This document shows, one piece after another, positions 16,811 to 26,116 of a DNA stretch of 64,000 nucleotides. Origin of the DNA: an actinobacterium SCGC AAA278-O22 (GTDB lineage Bacteria; Actinomycetota; Actinomycetes; Nanopelagicales; Nanopelagicaceae); NCBI GenBank assembly GCA_000372185.1, contig AQUA01000004.1, positions 39,713 to 103,712 of the forward strand. Reading direction: 5' to 3'. Under the pieces are notes generated by a model, which worked only from the letters and a program-made list of their open reading frames with translations, was not told the DNA's origin and ran no database searches. Position 1 is the first letter of the stretch; each line of letters starts with the position of its first letter. A program made the translations under genes and the position numbers.

Positions 16811-18505
16811 ATGGTAAGAATTGAAGAAGAAAAAAGTATCGCCCAACTAATAGTTTTTGGGATACCCGCTGTATCGCTATTTATATGGAGTTCTGGAGTA
16901 ACAGACCCTGTTAACGCAACCAAACTTTTAGTAGCAGGAGGCGTGGGTTCTGGCCTGCTAGGCATCTTCCTCTTCTTTGATTTGAAGCAGTCTTTTACGA
17001 ATTTCAAAAAATATATTCTAACCATTTCGTTTTTTTCGATAGCGATGATTGTTTCTGTAATTTATAGCGACTCGCCTTTAACTCAGAATATTTACGGAAG
17101 CTATGGAAGAAATACGGGCTTCATCACTTATCTTTTTTTGTGCTTTATCGCATTAGGGGTTCTGAAAATATCTAAAGCGCAAAATTTTAGAAAAATTATT
17201 CTAGCGCTTCAATTCACGGGATTTATAAATATGATTTATTGTGGGTGGGTCCTTCTCTTTGGCGATTTTATCGGTTGGAGTAACCCTTATGGTGACATAC
17301 TCGGCTTCTTCGGTAATCCAAACTTTATTTCATCTTTCTTAGGCATGTTTATCGGAACCCTCTTTGTTTACATGTTTGGTGAAGAATTTTCAGCCAAAAT
17401 TAAATTGATTGCAGGACTGTGTATTGGCTTGTCATTTTTTGAAATTCTCAAATCACATTCGATCCAAGGTATTGTTGTGAGCGCAATTGGTTTTGGGTTA
17501 GTCCTTTATTTTTGGGTCCGCGCCAAGACAGAGTCTAGGCTAGTTGATGTGATTTATTTATCCTTTGGCTTTTTGATATCCTTAATCGCGCTTCTTGGTT
17601 CACTTAAAAAGGGTCCTTTGGACTTTATTTACAAAACTTCCGTCTCATTGAGAGGCGCATATTGGGATGCTGGAATCAAAATGGGTATGGAGCATCCGCT
17701 CACGGGAGTAGGAATGGATTCTTATGGAGACTGGTACCGAAGAACTAGATCGGAAAGCGCTGCTACAGTATTACCAGGGCCCAAGACTATTTCAAATACT
17801 GCCCACAATGTATTCATAGACCTCTTCTCTAACGGAGGTTGGCCTCTTTTAATCCCATATCTAGGAATAGTTTTGATTGTTGCGATTTCTAGTTTAAGAA
17901 TTTTCTTGCGTTCTAGAAAAATGGATCCCATTTTTATAGCTCTACTTACAGGCTGGCTTGGATATCAGATGCAATCAATAATAAGCATTAACCAAATCGG
18001 GTTGGCTGTTTGGGGTTGGCTGTTGGGAGGAGCCATAGTTGCCTATGAATTCCATACTCGCGCCGAATTTAAAATAGAGTCGAAGATTTCGGGTAAGAAC
18101 CATTTTGCAGCAAAGAGGGCAAGTGTCATTTCTCCTGGCCTAGTTGGAGGGATTTTTGTAACTTTAGGGTTGCTTATTGCTTCTCCGCCACTTACAGCGG
18201 ACTCAAAATGGAAATCCGCATTGGATTCTAGGGATGCAAGACGAATTATTGTTGCGTTGCAACCTGGTTACCTAAACCCAAGCGATAGCAATAGGTATGC
18301 TCAGGCAGTTGGGTTGCTTGCCGCAAGTAATCTTAATGATTTGGCCCACCAAGTTGCAATTGAAGCGGTTCAATACAACAAGGATTCCACAGATGCTTGG
18401 GCAAACCTTTATTCGCTTCCTAACGCGACAGTAGAGGAAAAGGCTACAGCATTTAGTAATCTGAAACGACTTGATCCCTTTAATCCAGATGTGACTGCCC
18501 GCTAA
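16811..18505 (+). CDS. O-antigen ligase / Wzy family membrane protein
   Basis: A 564-residue protein with about ten or more membrane helices. The conserved loop GVGMDSYGDWYRRT (near 300) and TAHNVFIDLFSNGGWP are hallmarks of the Wzy_C family, which includes O-antigen ligases and O-oligosaccharyltransferases. After the last helix (LVGGIFVTLGLLIA) comes an outer tail of ~120 residues with TPR-like helices (DLAHQVAIEAVQYNKDSTDAW). These proteins move a lipid-linked glycan to an acceptor or polymerise it on the outer membrane face. Lying next to the S-layer-like gene, it may glycosylate that protein. The stop is followed directly by the next start, so the two genes are co-transcribed. Confidence 0.83.
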   Translation: MVRIEEEKSIAQLIVFGIPAVSLFIWSSGVTDPVNATKLLVAGGVGSGLLGIFLFFDLKQSFTNFKKYILTISFFSIAMIVSVIYSDSPLTQNIYGSYGRNTGFITYLFLCFIALGVLKISKAQNFRKIILALQFTGFINMIYCGWVLLFGDFIGWSNPYGDILGFFGNPNFISSFLGMFIGTLFVYMFGEEFSAKIKLIAGLCIGLSFFEILKSHSIQGIVVSAIGFGLVLYFWVRAKTESRLVDVIYLSFGFLISLIALLGSLKKGPLDFIYKTSVSLRGAYWDAGIKMGMEHPLTGVGMDSYGDWYRRTRSESAATVLPGPKTISNTAHNVFIDLFSNGGWPLLIPYLGIVLIVAISSLRIFLRSRKMDPIFIALLTGWLGYQMQSIISINQIGLAVWGWLLGGAIVAYEFHTRAEFKIESKISGKNHFAAKRASVISPGLVGGIFVTLGLLIASPPLTADSKWKSALDSRDARRIIVALQPGYLNPSDSNRYAQAVGLLAASNLNDLAHQVAIEAVQYNKDSTDAWANLYSLPNATVEEKATAFSNLKRLDPFNPDVTAR

Positions 18506-19711
18506 ATGAAAATTGGGATAATCGGACAGGGATATGTCGGCTTGACTATTTCGATTTTCGCAGCTGAGTCTTATGAAGTAGTCGGGTTCGACATTAATGA
18601 ACAAGTGGTAAACAATTTGAACCAAGGTATTTCTCATATAGAAGGAGTTGTTAAAGAAGATTTAGTTTCCCTCATTAAATCTGGCCGCTATCGAGCAACA
18701 ACTTCAGGCAAAGACCTTGAAGAAGTTAAAGTCGTCATAATTGCGGTACCAACCCCACTGACCGAAGATCGCAAGCCGGATATGAAGTTTATCGAAAGTG
18801 CGTGCAAAACGATTGGAGAAAATATTAGTGATTCGGTTCTGATTATAAATGAGTCAACTTCATTCCCCGGAACGCTACGAAATTATATTAAACCTACAAT
18901 TGAGAGATACTCTAAAGGATACGTGAAGCATCAGTATGCAATTTCTCCCGAGAGAGTCGATCCAGGACGAGTAGACTTTAATCAAGAAAATACTCCTCGC
19001 CTATACTCTGGTCTAACTGCCGAGGCAACAGAAAAAACCAAAAACTTCTATTCGAAATTTTGTAATCAGTTAGTCGAAGTTTCTTCTCCGGAAGTCGCAG
19101 AAGCAGCGAAACTTTTCGAGAATACTTTTCGCCAGGTGAACATCGCGTTAGTTAATGAATTTGCACAAATATCTCATACACTTGGAATTAACGTGTATGA
19201 AACATTGGAAGCCGCCAGCACTAAACCCTATGGATTTATGAAGTTCACTCCGGGTGCGGGTGTTGGAGGACATTGCATTCCCGTGGATCCAACCTACCTA
19301 GCTACAGTTGCAGAGGCGAATGGCGCCCCAGCAACTTTCATCCGCCGCGCGAATGAAGTAAATCTTGAAATGTCGAAATACATAGTTGATCGAGTGCAAG
19401 CCGACAATGGTGGAAGTTTGCAAGGCAAGAGCGTGCTGGTGGTTGGTGTCGCATATAAACCAAACGTGGCTGATGTGCGTGAATCTGCTGCTGAACTAGT
19501 TATTAAGCATTTGCGTGACCGTGGAGCAGTTGTCACGTGGCACGATGAGGTAGTTGCTACTTGGCAGGGAGAAATCTCCACACCGCTATCGGGTGCAGAT
19601 ATTTCAGTAGTCATTACCAAGCATGACGTTGTTAATGTTCGGGAAATCTTGGCAAGTGCGCCGTACGTATTTGATACGACAGGTAAAGTTCCTGGAGCTA
19701 CAGGGCTTTAA
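18506..19711 (+). CDS. Nucleotide-sugar 6-dehydrogenase (UDP-Glc/UDP-HexNAc type)
   Basis: A 401-residue UDP-glucose/GDP-mannose dehydrogenase family enzyme. The N-terminal Rossmann motif is GIIGQGYVGL (GxGYVG at 7-12), the central domain has the conserved NESTSFPGT segment, and the catalytic Cys sits in GVGGHCIP (Cys257). The C-terminal domain has VLVVGVAYKPNVADVRES. It oxidises C6 of a UDP-hexose twice, using NAD, to a uronic acid. GAGVGGHCIPVDP resembles UDP-HexNAc dehydrogenases more than UDP-glucose ones, but I cannot separate them with certainty. The gene follows the ligase without a gap and converges on an epimerase with a 4-base overlap. Confidence 0.88.
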   Translation: MKIGIIGQGYVGLTISIFAAESYEVVGFDINEQVVNNLNQGISHIEGVVKEDLVSLIKSGRYRATTSGKDLEEVKVVIIAVPTPLTEDRKPDMKFIESACKTIGENISDSVLIINESTSFPGTLRNYIKPTIERYSKGYVKHQYAISPERVDPGRVDFNQENTPRLYSGLTAEATEKTKNFYSKFCNQLVEVSSPEVAEAAKLFENTFRQVNIALVNEFAQISHTLGINVYETLEAASTKPYGFMKFTPGAGVGGHCIPVDPTYLATVAEANGAPATFIRRANEVNLEMSKYIVDRVQADNGGSLQGKSVLVVGVAYKPNVADVRESAAELVIKHLRDRGAVVTWHDEVVATWQGEISTPLSGADISVVITKHDVVNVREILASAPYVFDTTGKVPGATGL

Positions 19712-20658
19712 GAGAAACTTTCTGCAACGCTATCAATAATTGAATCGAGAGTGTGAGTTGGTTCCCAGCCAACAGCCTTCTTTATCTTGGCGATATCAGG
19801 GACTCTGCGTTGCATATCTTCAAAACCCGCAGGGTATGCCTCAGTGTAAGGAATATATTTTATTTTTGATGAGGACTTAGTGCGCTCAATTGTTTTTTCA
19901 GCAAGTTGTTTTATTGTTACTTCGCCAACTCCACCGACGTTGAAGTAATCACCAATGGTCGAATCTGTATCAACGATGTTCAGGACTGCTTTCACAGCGT
20001 CTTCTACATGGCAGAAGACGCGAGATTGAGTGCCGTCGTCATAAATGACAATGTCTTCGTTCTTGAGAGCAGCTTGGATAAAGCGCGGAATAACCATTCC
20101 GTATTGGCCGGTTTGGCGCGGGCCGACGGTGTTAAAGAAGCGGATTGTGGTGACTTTGAGACCGTGGGTTTTGTGAAGTGTGTGGGCTACTGCTTCTTCA
20201 AGGGCTTTTGCGTCTGAGTATGTCCAGCGGATTTTCTGTGGGGCACCGACTACGCGATCTGATTCTTCGTGAAGAGGCTGGTTGGGGTTCTTGCCGTAGA
20301 TCTCAGATGTTGATGCGATGAGTAGACGCTTGTTGTGCTTGGTTGCTGCATGGAGAACAACTTTTGAGCCGTTGAAGTTTCGATCGATGGATTCAATGGT
20401 GTGGTCCATGATGTTCTTAACGCCAAGGGCTGCGGCCATGTGGAAGACAGCATCTGATTTGGCAACTAATTGGTCGACGAGCTCTTTGTCACGGATATCT
20501 CCTTCGTAGAGGGAGATTTTGCCTTCGAGGTGCGCAATATTTTGCTTTGATCCAGTTGATAGGTTGTCGAGGATTGTGACGGTATCGCCACGGGCGATGA
20601 GGGCATCGGCAAGGTGTGAGCCAATAAATCCGGCACCGCCGGTGATGAAAGTGCGCAT
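19708..20658 (-). CDS. NAD-dependent nucleotide-sugar epimerase/dehydratase
   Basis: A 316-residue extended SDR, with TGGAGFIG at 6-13, ASTSEIYG at 115-122 and the catalytic pair in YSDAK (147-151). RFFNTVGPRQTGQYGMVIPRF is the usual substrate-domain motif of UDP-glucose 4-epimerase-like enzymes. It may interconvert UDP-glucose/galactose, or the uronates made by the neighbouring dehydrogenase. Base use is closer to the conserved genes than to the AT-rich cluster. It is transcribed in the same direction as rmlA, 28 bases after it. Confidence 0.85.
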   Translation of the reverse strand: MRTFITGGAGFIGSHLADALIARGDTVTILDNLSTGSKQNIAHLEGKISLYEGDIRDKELVDQLVAKSDAVFHMAAALGVKNIMDHTIESIDRNFNGSKVVLHAATKHNKRLLIASTSEIYGKNPNQPLHEESDRVVGAPQKIRWTYSDAKALEEAVAHTLHKTHGLKVTTIRFFNTVGPRQTGQYGMVIPRFIQAALKNEDIVIYDDGTQSRVFCHVEDAVKAVLNIVDTDSTIGDYFNVGGVGEVTIKQLAEKTIERTKSSSKIKYIPYTEAYPAGFEDMQRRVPDIAKIKKAVGWEPTHTLDSIIDSVAESFS

Positions 20659-20686
20659 ATCTGAGAGTCTATCGTTTTCTCATAAA

Positions 20687-21472
20687 TTACTTAGAATTAT
20701 TTCGAACATGCATTGCTGTGGCTGGGTCACCAATCAAAATTCCCTGACGGGATTGGACAATGTGAACAAATTCTCCGGCCTCGAGCAAGCTTTCAAAGCT
20801 TCCCATATCGAGCCAAGCAGTGCCCATAGGAAGGACTTCAACTGCAAGCTTTCCGCGCGACATATACTCCTTGATTGCATCAGTGATTTCAAGTTCACCA
20901 CGGGAGCTCGGTTTCAATTTACGGCAAATTTCAACGATATCTTTGTCGAAGTAATACAGGCCCGGAATGGCTAAGTCGGATTTAGGGGTCTTAGGCTTTT
21001 CTTCAATTGAGATTGGCCTCCCTGTTGGGTCAAGTTCTACAACACCGTATGCAGTCGGGTCGCTAACTTTGTATGCAAAAACTTTCGCGCCATCAACTGA
21101 AGAGAGATTTTGTAACTTTCTTCCGAGTCCAGAACCGTAAAGGAAGTTATCTCCCAGAATGAGGTAGAAGCCATCACCATTTAGAAATTCCTCTGCAATT
21201 AATGGCGCTTGCGCCAAGCCCGCGGGCTTTGCCTGATGAGCATATGAAATCGAAACGCCAAACTCAGATCCGTCACCGAGAAGGGCCTGAAATGATGGTG
21301 CATCCTCAGGACGGGTTATCACAAGCACTTCTTTAACTCCGGCCAGAATCAAGGTTGTGAGTGGGTAATAAATCATCGGCTTGTCATAGACGGGAAGAAG
21401 CTGTTTTGAGATCACTTTGGTAAGTGGATGTAGTCTTGTCCCCGAACCACCTGCGAGAATGACGCCCTTCAT
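20687..21472 (-). CDS. rmlA: Glucose-1-phosphate thymidylyltransferase
   Basis: Makes dTDP-glucose from glucose-1-phosphate and dTTP, the first step to dTDP-L-rhamnose. The N-terminal pyrophosphorylase motif is LAGGSGTRLHPLT (6-18) with PVYDKPMIYYPL following. FYLILGDNFLYG carries the metal-binding Asp, and EEKPKTPKSDLAIPGLYYFD the substrate site. At 261 residues it is about 25-30 shorter than usual RmlA (~290), lacking part of the C-terminal helices. It is divergent from rmlB, with 39 bases between the starts, so the two halves of the pathway share one intergenic control region. Confidence 0.92.
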   Translation of the reverse strand: MKGVILAGGSGTRLHPLTKVISKQLLPVYDKPMIYYPLTTLILAGVKEVLVITRPEDAPSFQALLGDGSEFGVSISYAHQAKPAGLAQAPLIAEEFLNGDGFYLILGDNFLYGSGLGRKLQNLSSVDGAKVFAYKVSDPTAYGVVELDPTGRPISIEEKPKTPKSDLAIPGLYYFDKDIVEICRKLKPSSRGELEITDAIKEYMSRGKLAVEVLPMGTAWLDMGSFESLLEAGEFVHIVQSRQGILIGDPATAMHVRNNSK

Positions 21473-21511
21473 TGCAGTCCGCCTTAAAGTAAAAAATATT
21501 GGAGCGAATAC

Positions 21512-22492
21512 ATGAACCTTATGATTACCGGCGGTGCTGGATTCATTGGGTCTCGATTCGCTGAATTATTGGTTTCTCAAGTGATTCCAAATCGATTTTC
21601 AAGTATTACCGTTGTAGACAATCTGACCTACTCGGGCAATCTTTCGAATCTCGATTTAGTAATCTCGACCCCCGAATTCTATTTTCACAAGGTGGATATA
21701 TGCAATCAGGTGGACGTAGAGGGTGTAATTAGAGAGCGCTCAATCGACCTTATAGTGAATTTCGCTGCAGAATCACACGTAGATCGGTCAATTGAGTCAT
21801 CTTACGAATTCTTGCACACGAATGTGATGGGCACACAGAACCTCTTGGATTTAGCAAAGAAGTATGGCGTCGAGAGGTACCTCCAAGTTTCGACAGATGA
21901 AGTTTACGGTGCCATTCAAGTGGGTAGTTGGGAAGAGGATGAACCACTGAAGCCTAATTCACCATATTCAGCGAGCAAAGCTGGTGCAGATCTTCTTGTC
22001 CTCGCTTATGGCAAAACTTACGGATTGAATGTAGGAATTACTCGTTGTTGCAACAACTATGGGTTGAGACAGTTCCCAGAGAAAATAATTCCACTCTTTG
22101 TCTCTAACCTAATCGATGGAAAGCGAGTGCCGATTTACGGCGATGGAAACCAGATTCGCGAATGGATTCACGTTGACGACCATTGCCGTGGTGTATTTGC
22201 GGTCCTGAACAATGGGAAGCCTGGCGAAATTTACAACATTGCAGGAACGGATGAGTTTCGCAACATTGAGCTCGCGCGCAAAATCATCTCCTACTTTGGA
22301 AAAAGCGAAGCCGAAGCTTTTGAATTTGTAGCAGATCGAAAAGGACACGATATTCGCTATTCGCTCACTGGGAATAAATCACGAACTGAACTAGGGGTCG
22401 AACCCCAAATTGATTTTGAGACAGGGCTTCGAAAGACTATTGAATGGTATGTCGCCAATGAATCTTGGTGGCGACCACTTCTGAAGAAATAA
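21512..22492 (+). CDS. rmlB: dTDP-glucose 4,6-dehydratase
   Basis: Second enzyme of the dTDP-L-rhamnose pathway, turning dTDP-glucose into the 4-keto-6-deoxy form with bound NAD. TGGAGFIG (6-13) binds NAD. STDEVYG (127-133) gives the catalytic Thr-Asp-Glu, YSASK (152-156) the catalytic Tyr/Lys, and NNYGLRQFPEKIIPLF is the RmlB substrate motif. At 326 residues the length is normal. The stop is followed at once by the rmlD start, and rmlD overlaps rmlC, so rmlBDC form a tight operon. Confidence 0.94.
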   Translation: MNLMITGGAGFIGSRFAELLVSQVIPNRFSSITVVDNLTYSGNLSNLDLVISTPEFYFHKVDICNQVDVEGVIRERSIDLIVNFAAESHVDRSIESSYEFLHTNVMGTQNLLDLAKKYGVERYLQVSTDEVYGAIQVGSWEEDEPLKPNSPYSASKAGADLLVLAYGKTYGLNVGITRCCNNYGLRQFPEKIIPLFVSNLIDGKRVPIYGDGNQIREWIHVDDHCRGVFAVLNNGKPGEIYNIAGTDEFRNIELARKIISYFGKSEAEAFEFVADRKGHDIRYSLTGNKSRTELGVEPQIDFETGLRKTIEWYVANESWWRPLLKK

Positions 22493-23371
22493 ATGGAACG
22501 CATACTCCTATTTGGCGGAAGTGGAATTCTTGGCACAGAAGTTCTTCGTATCCTCGAAAATGAAAAAATTGAATATTTGTCTCCGAAGTCTTCTGATATC
22601 GATATTAGAGATAAAGACTCAGTCACAAATTCGGTGCAATCATTCGCACCAACCTGGATAATCAATTGCGCGGCTTGGACTAGTGTGGATGGCGCTGAAG
22701 ATTCCTTTGAAGAGGCATGTGAGCTCAATGAGACCGCGGTGAAAAATATCGCTACCGCAGCTGCGTCAATCGGCTGTAAAGTCATTCATATTTCGACAGA
22801 TTACGTTTTTGATGGGGAATCTGATTTACCTTATGAAGAGGAATCCATAGTTAACCCCATAAACAAATACGGGGAATCCAAGCTAATGGGCGAGAAGGCC
22901 CTTTTGGCAGCGCTTCCTGGATCTTTCGTGGTTAGAACTTCATGGCTCTACGGCGCGAACGGTAAGAATTTCGTAAAAACAATCGCCGCTAAAGCCCTCC
23001 GGAATGAACCAGCAAGAGTCGTTGACGATCAGGTGGGAAGCCCTACAAGTTCGAAAGACTTAGCCGCGGGTATTGTCTCAATAATTCGAATTCATCCAGA
23101 ACCAGGAATTTACAATTTCTCAAATGAGGGAAGTTGCAGTTGGTTTGAATTCGCTAGAGCTATTTATAAGCACTTAGGTGCGTCCGCAGAATTAGTTGTA
23201 GCCACTAACTCGGCTTCACTGAACCTCAAAGCGAGTAGGCCAAAATTTACCTTGCTAAATAAGGAAAAATGGAAGGCAGCTCGTCTAAGTAAGGTTCCGA
23301 ATTGGGATTCATCGTTAGAATCAGCGTTGCCTGAAATCGTCGCCGAAATGAAGAAACTTGGAGAGTCATGA
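22493..23371 (+). CDS. rmlD: dTDP-4-dehydrorhamnose reductase
   Basis: Last enzyme of dTDP-L-rhamnose synthesis; it reduces the 4-keto group with NAD(P)H. FGGSGILG (7-14) is the cofactor loop, ISTDYVFDG (100-108) the conserved RmlD motif, and YGESK (126-130) the catalytic pair. RTSWLYG and DDQVGSPT also fit. At 292 residues the length is usual. It begins directly after rmlB and overlaps rmlC by 4 bases. Confidence 0.93.
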   Translation: MERILLFGGSGILGTEVLRILENEKIEYLSPKSSDIDIRDKDSVTNSVQSFAPTWIINCAAWTSVDGAEDSFEEACELNETAVKNIATAAASIGCKVIHISTDYVFDGESDLPYEEESIVNPINKYGESKLMGEKALLAALPGSFVVRTSWLYGANGKNFVKTIAAKALRNEPARVVDDQVGSPTSSKDLAAGIVSIIRIHPEPGIYNFSNEGSCSWFEFARAIYKHLGASAELVVATNSASLNLKASRPKFTLLNKEKWKAARLSKVPNWDSSLESALPEIVAEMKKLGES

Positions 23372-23934
23372 CATTGCAAGAACTATCTATCTCCGGTGCT
23401 TACGTAGTAACTCATAATGTATTCCCCGATGAACGTGGACTTTTTCGAGAGTGGTTCAAAGCTGATGAAATAGTGTCAATTGATGATACCTTTTCTGTAG
23501 AACAAGCCAATTGCTCGAAGTCAAAACAGTTCGTAATCAGAGGGATTCATTATTCAGTGGCCCCTCAGGGGCAAGCAAAACTTGTGACGTGTGCGAGCGG
23601 CAAGATTATTGATATTTTGGTTGATTTGCGTGTTGGCTCTCCTAGTTATCTTAACATTGAATATGTTGAACTCTCAGAAGATTCTGGCAATGTAGTTTTT
23701 ATACCAACTGGAGTTGGCCATGGATTTTTTGTTGAGAGCGAATCCGCGGCCGTTGTGTATTTAACTTCAAGCGGATATGCACCAGAGTACGAGAAGGCAA
23801 TCATCCCAACGGATCCAGAACTTGGAATTATTTGGCCAATTCCTTTCGGTGAACTTGGAGTTATCTCTAAGGCAGACTCGGAGGCACCAACTTTGGCGAA
23901 AGCTACGGAGTCAGGAATTCTTCCAACTTTCTAG
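23368..23934 (+). CDS. rmlC: dTDP-4-dehydrorhamnose 3,5-epimerase
   Basis: Third enzyme of the rhamnose pathway, a cupin that inverts C3 and C5. DERGLFREWF (21-30) and RGIHYS with catalytic His61 match RmlC, as does VGHGFFVESESAAVVYLTSSGYAPEYE, which holds the second active-site region. At 188 residues the length is normal. Its ATGA overlap with rmlD implies coupled translation. It closes the glycan region: the next gene, 66 bases on, is an unrelated redox gene. Confidence 0.92.
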   Translation: MTLQELSISGAYVVTHNVFPDERGLFREWFKADEIVSIDDTFSVEQANCSKSKQFVIRGIHYSVAPQGQAKLVTCASGKIIDILVDLRVGSPSYLNIEYVELSEDSGNVVFIPTGVGHGFFVESESAAVVYLTSSGYAPEYEKAIIPTDPELGIIWPIPFGELGVISKADSEAPTLAKATESGILPTF

Positions 23935-23999
23935 TTTTGTTAAGTGCTGGCTCGGGTTCTATGCAGGTGGTTCTCAGGTAAGTACGGCATGGTTGGGGC

Positions 24000-25355
24000 A
24001 TGAAAAGTTCTGGGGCCACATTTAGGAAGCACTCATCAGTTGGGGTTGATTGGGCTTCGTGGTTCTTGGGCATTGGCTTGGGGCTGACGTTGGCTCTGCA
24101 GGCGACGACGATGCGAAAGAGCGATATCTCCACTGTTTATGCGGTGGTGGCTTCGGTTTCGCGGTTGGCGGCTTTAACGGGAACTTTCTTTGCTGTGGTG
24201 GGGATTTTCTTGATTGCTCGTATTCCGTGGGTTGAACGAGGTGTTGGCCACGATCGATTGGTGACATGGCATCGCAAGTTGGGGCCATGGAGTCTGTATT
24301 TAATTGGTGCGCATGTGCTCTTTATTGTCTTGTCATCTGCGGGGCAAGATGGAGTGATGTTGGCCGTCGAGATGTGGCGAATGATCAACACGATGACGTG
24401 GATGTGGCCGGCGCTTGCTGGATTTATCTTGATGGTGGCGGCGGGAGTGACTTCTTATAAGAAGGCGCGAGCAAAGATGAGTTATGAGACATGGTGGATT
24501 ATCCATGTCTATACATATATCGCTATTGCAGTTTCATTTATGCACCAAGTGCTTAATGGTCAGATGTTTGTGGGGCATCCACTTAATCGTCTGTATTGGA
24601 CATTTTTATATGTAGCTATGGCAGTCTGTGTTATCTACTACCGCTTTGGAATTCCGTTGTGGCGCTCGCTTCAACTTAATTTAGTTGTGGACAAAGTTGT
24701 TGTTGAAGGACCTGGAGTTATCTCAGTGATTATGAAGGGTCGCAACTTACATAAGTTGGCAGCTGAGGGTGGACAGTTCTTTGGGTGGCGTTTCTTAACT
24801 CGTGGTCACTTCTTGATGTCTCACCCTTACTCTCTGTCAGCAGCTCCTACAGAACACTTCTTACGTGTGACAGTGAAAGATTTAGGTGATCACTCTCGCT
24901 CACTTGCATTCTTAAAGCGTGGAACGCGAGTATTTGTTGAAGGTCCGTATGGTGCATTTACTGCAGGGCGGGCAACAAGACCGCATGTAGTAATGGTCGG
25001 TGGTGGTGTGGGTATTACGCCGATTCGTGCGCTAATGGATGAGTTTAAAAATGGCGTGCAGTTAGATGTTATCTATCGCGTATCGCGCAAAGAGGATTTG
25101 GTTCTGAAGGAAGAACTTGATTATTTGCAGGCTAATTCTGGGGGCACGATTAGGGTGCATTATTTGGTGGGATCTCGCCGTGAGCATCCGATGGATGCAA
25201 AGGCGCTGAAGGAGCTCGTGCCACGGGTCGCAGATTCAGATATCTACATCTGTGGCCCTGGGCCACTTGTAGAGACCGTAAAACGGGCCGCAGAGGACCT
25301 AGGTGTGCCTAAGAACCGCTTCCATGATGAAGCCTTCGCTTTCCACTCAGAGTAG
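24000..25355 (+). CDS. Ferric reductase-like membrane flavocytochrome
   Basis: A 451-residue protein with about six N-terminal membrane helices (ferric reductase-like domain, PF01794 type) and a C-terminal FAD/NAD(P)H reductase domain. His residues in TWHRKLGPW, LIGAHVLF, WIIHVYTYI and FMHQVL are spaced as heme ligands. HPYSLSAAP is the FAD site (HPFTxS), VGGGVGITPIRAL and ICGPGPLVETV the NAD(P)H site. It should pass electrons from cytoplasmic NAD(P)H through heme to the outer face. Followed by an exported FMN-binding protein and ApbE, it likely feeds an extracytoplasmic flavin carrier. Confidence 0.87.
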   Translation: MKSSGATFRKHSSVGVDWASWFLGIGLGLTLALQATTMRKSDISTVYAVVASVSRLAALTGTFFAVVGIFLIARIPWVERGVGHDRLVTWHRKLGPWSLYLIGAHVLFIVLSSAGQDGVMLAVEMWRMINTMTWMWPALAGFILMVAAGVTSYKKARAKMSYETWWIIHVYTYIAIAVSFMHQVLNGQMFVGHPLNRLYWTFLYVAMAVCVIYYRFGIPLWRSLQLNLVVDKVVVEGPGVISVIMKGRNLHKLAAEGGQFFGWRFLTRGHFLMSHPYSLSAAPTEHFLRVTVKDLGDHSRSLAFLKRGTRVFVEGPYGAFTAGRATRPHVVMVGGGVGITPIRALMDEFKNGVQLDVIYRVSRKEDLVLKEELDYLQANSGGTIRVHYLVGSRREHPMDAKALKELVPRVADSDIYICGPGPLVETVKRAAEDLGVPKNRFHDEAFAFHSE

Positions 25356-25420
25356 GAATTCGTAGACGTGGCTCTAGATGGGCTCAGATACTTCTCAGGA
25401 TTGGAAGTCATAGTTCAGAT

Positions 25421-26116
25421 ATGAAACGCGCACTATTAATTGCTGGCGGAACCGTGGGTGGGCTCGGAGCGGTATTGGCGATTACCCCACCGCAGTTCAC
25501 TGCAACTCAAGATGTGAATGGTTTGGCCGGATCAATCGGTGGCGGTGCTGGAACAGCGCAGGCTCAGACCGTTGCAGATGCGACACAGGCCGCACCTACT
25601 CCAACTGCTACAAAAGCTGTAGCAACTAAGGCCGCAACCACAAAGAGTGCAAAGGCGACGACAAAACAGAGTGCGGCTGCAAAACAGAGTGCATCGAGCA
25701 CGCCTTCGCCGGCTGCAACAAAATCGGCAGAAGTTGCGGCTACTCCAACCCCTACCCCAACTCCAACGGCGACCAAAACTACATCAGCTCCAAGTTCTGG
25801 TGGGTATTCAGGAACCGTGACTGGTGCGTCATTTAATGCACGTAACTACGGAAACCTTTCTGCAACAGTAACTTTTAGTAACGGACAAATATCTAAGGTG
25901 ACTGCTTCCCAATCCCCGTCATCATGGAGCCAGCAATCATTATCAGCTTTGATTCCCTATGTCAGTGGTGGGAAAATTACCGTTGAGCAGATCAAACAAT
26001 ATTCGGCAGCGCAGTTGCCATGTGCGACTCAAAATAGCTGCCGTTCACAGGCTTCATTTACTGCAGAAGCCTTTTGGTCTTCAGTGAAATCTGCAATTTC
26101 AAAGGCTGGTTTGTGA
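25421..26116 (+). CDS. Exported FMN-binding domain protein
   Basis: A 231-residue protein. An N-terminal hydrophobic segment (LLIAGGTVGGLGAVLAI) acts as signal or anchor. A Thr/Pro/Ala/Lys-rich linker with TPTPTPT follows (about 50-125). The C-terminal ~100 residues form an FMN_bind domain (SGTVTGASFNARNYGNLSATVTFSNGQI). The site where FMN is usually attached (SGAT-x-T) reads SQASFTAEAF, with Ser in place of Thr and Gln in place of Gly. The next gene, apbE, overlaps its stop and would attach the FMN. It probably carries electrons from the upstream flavocytochrome at the cell surface. Confidence 0.82.
   Translation: MKRALLIAGGTVGGLGAVLAITPPQFTATQDVNGLAGSIGGGAGTAQAQTVADATQAAPTPTATKAVATKAATTKSAKATTKQSAAAKQSASSTPSPAATKSAEVAATPTPTPTPTATKTTSAPSSGGYSGTVTGASFNARNYGNLSATVTFSNGQISKVTASQSPSSWSQQSLSALIPYVSGGKITVEQIKQYSAAQLPCATQNSCRSQASFTAEAFWSSVKSAISKAGL

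Noticed and set aside
26074-26112. TTG start for apbE inside the FMN-binding gene
   Set aside because: A GTG at 26113 overlapping the stop matches the usual ApbE N-terminus.
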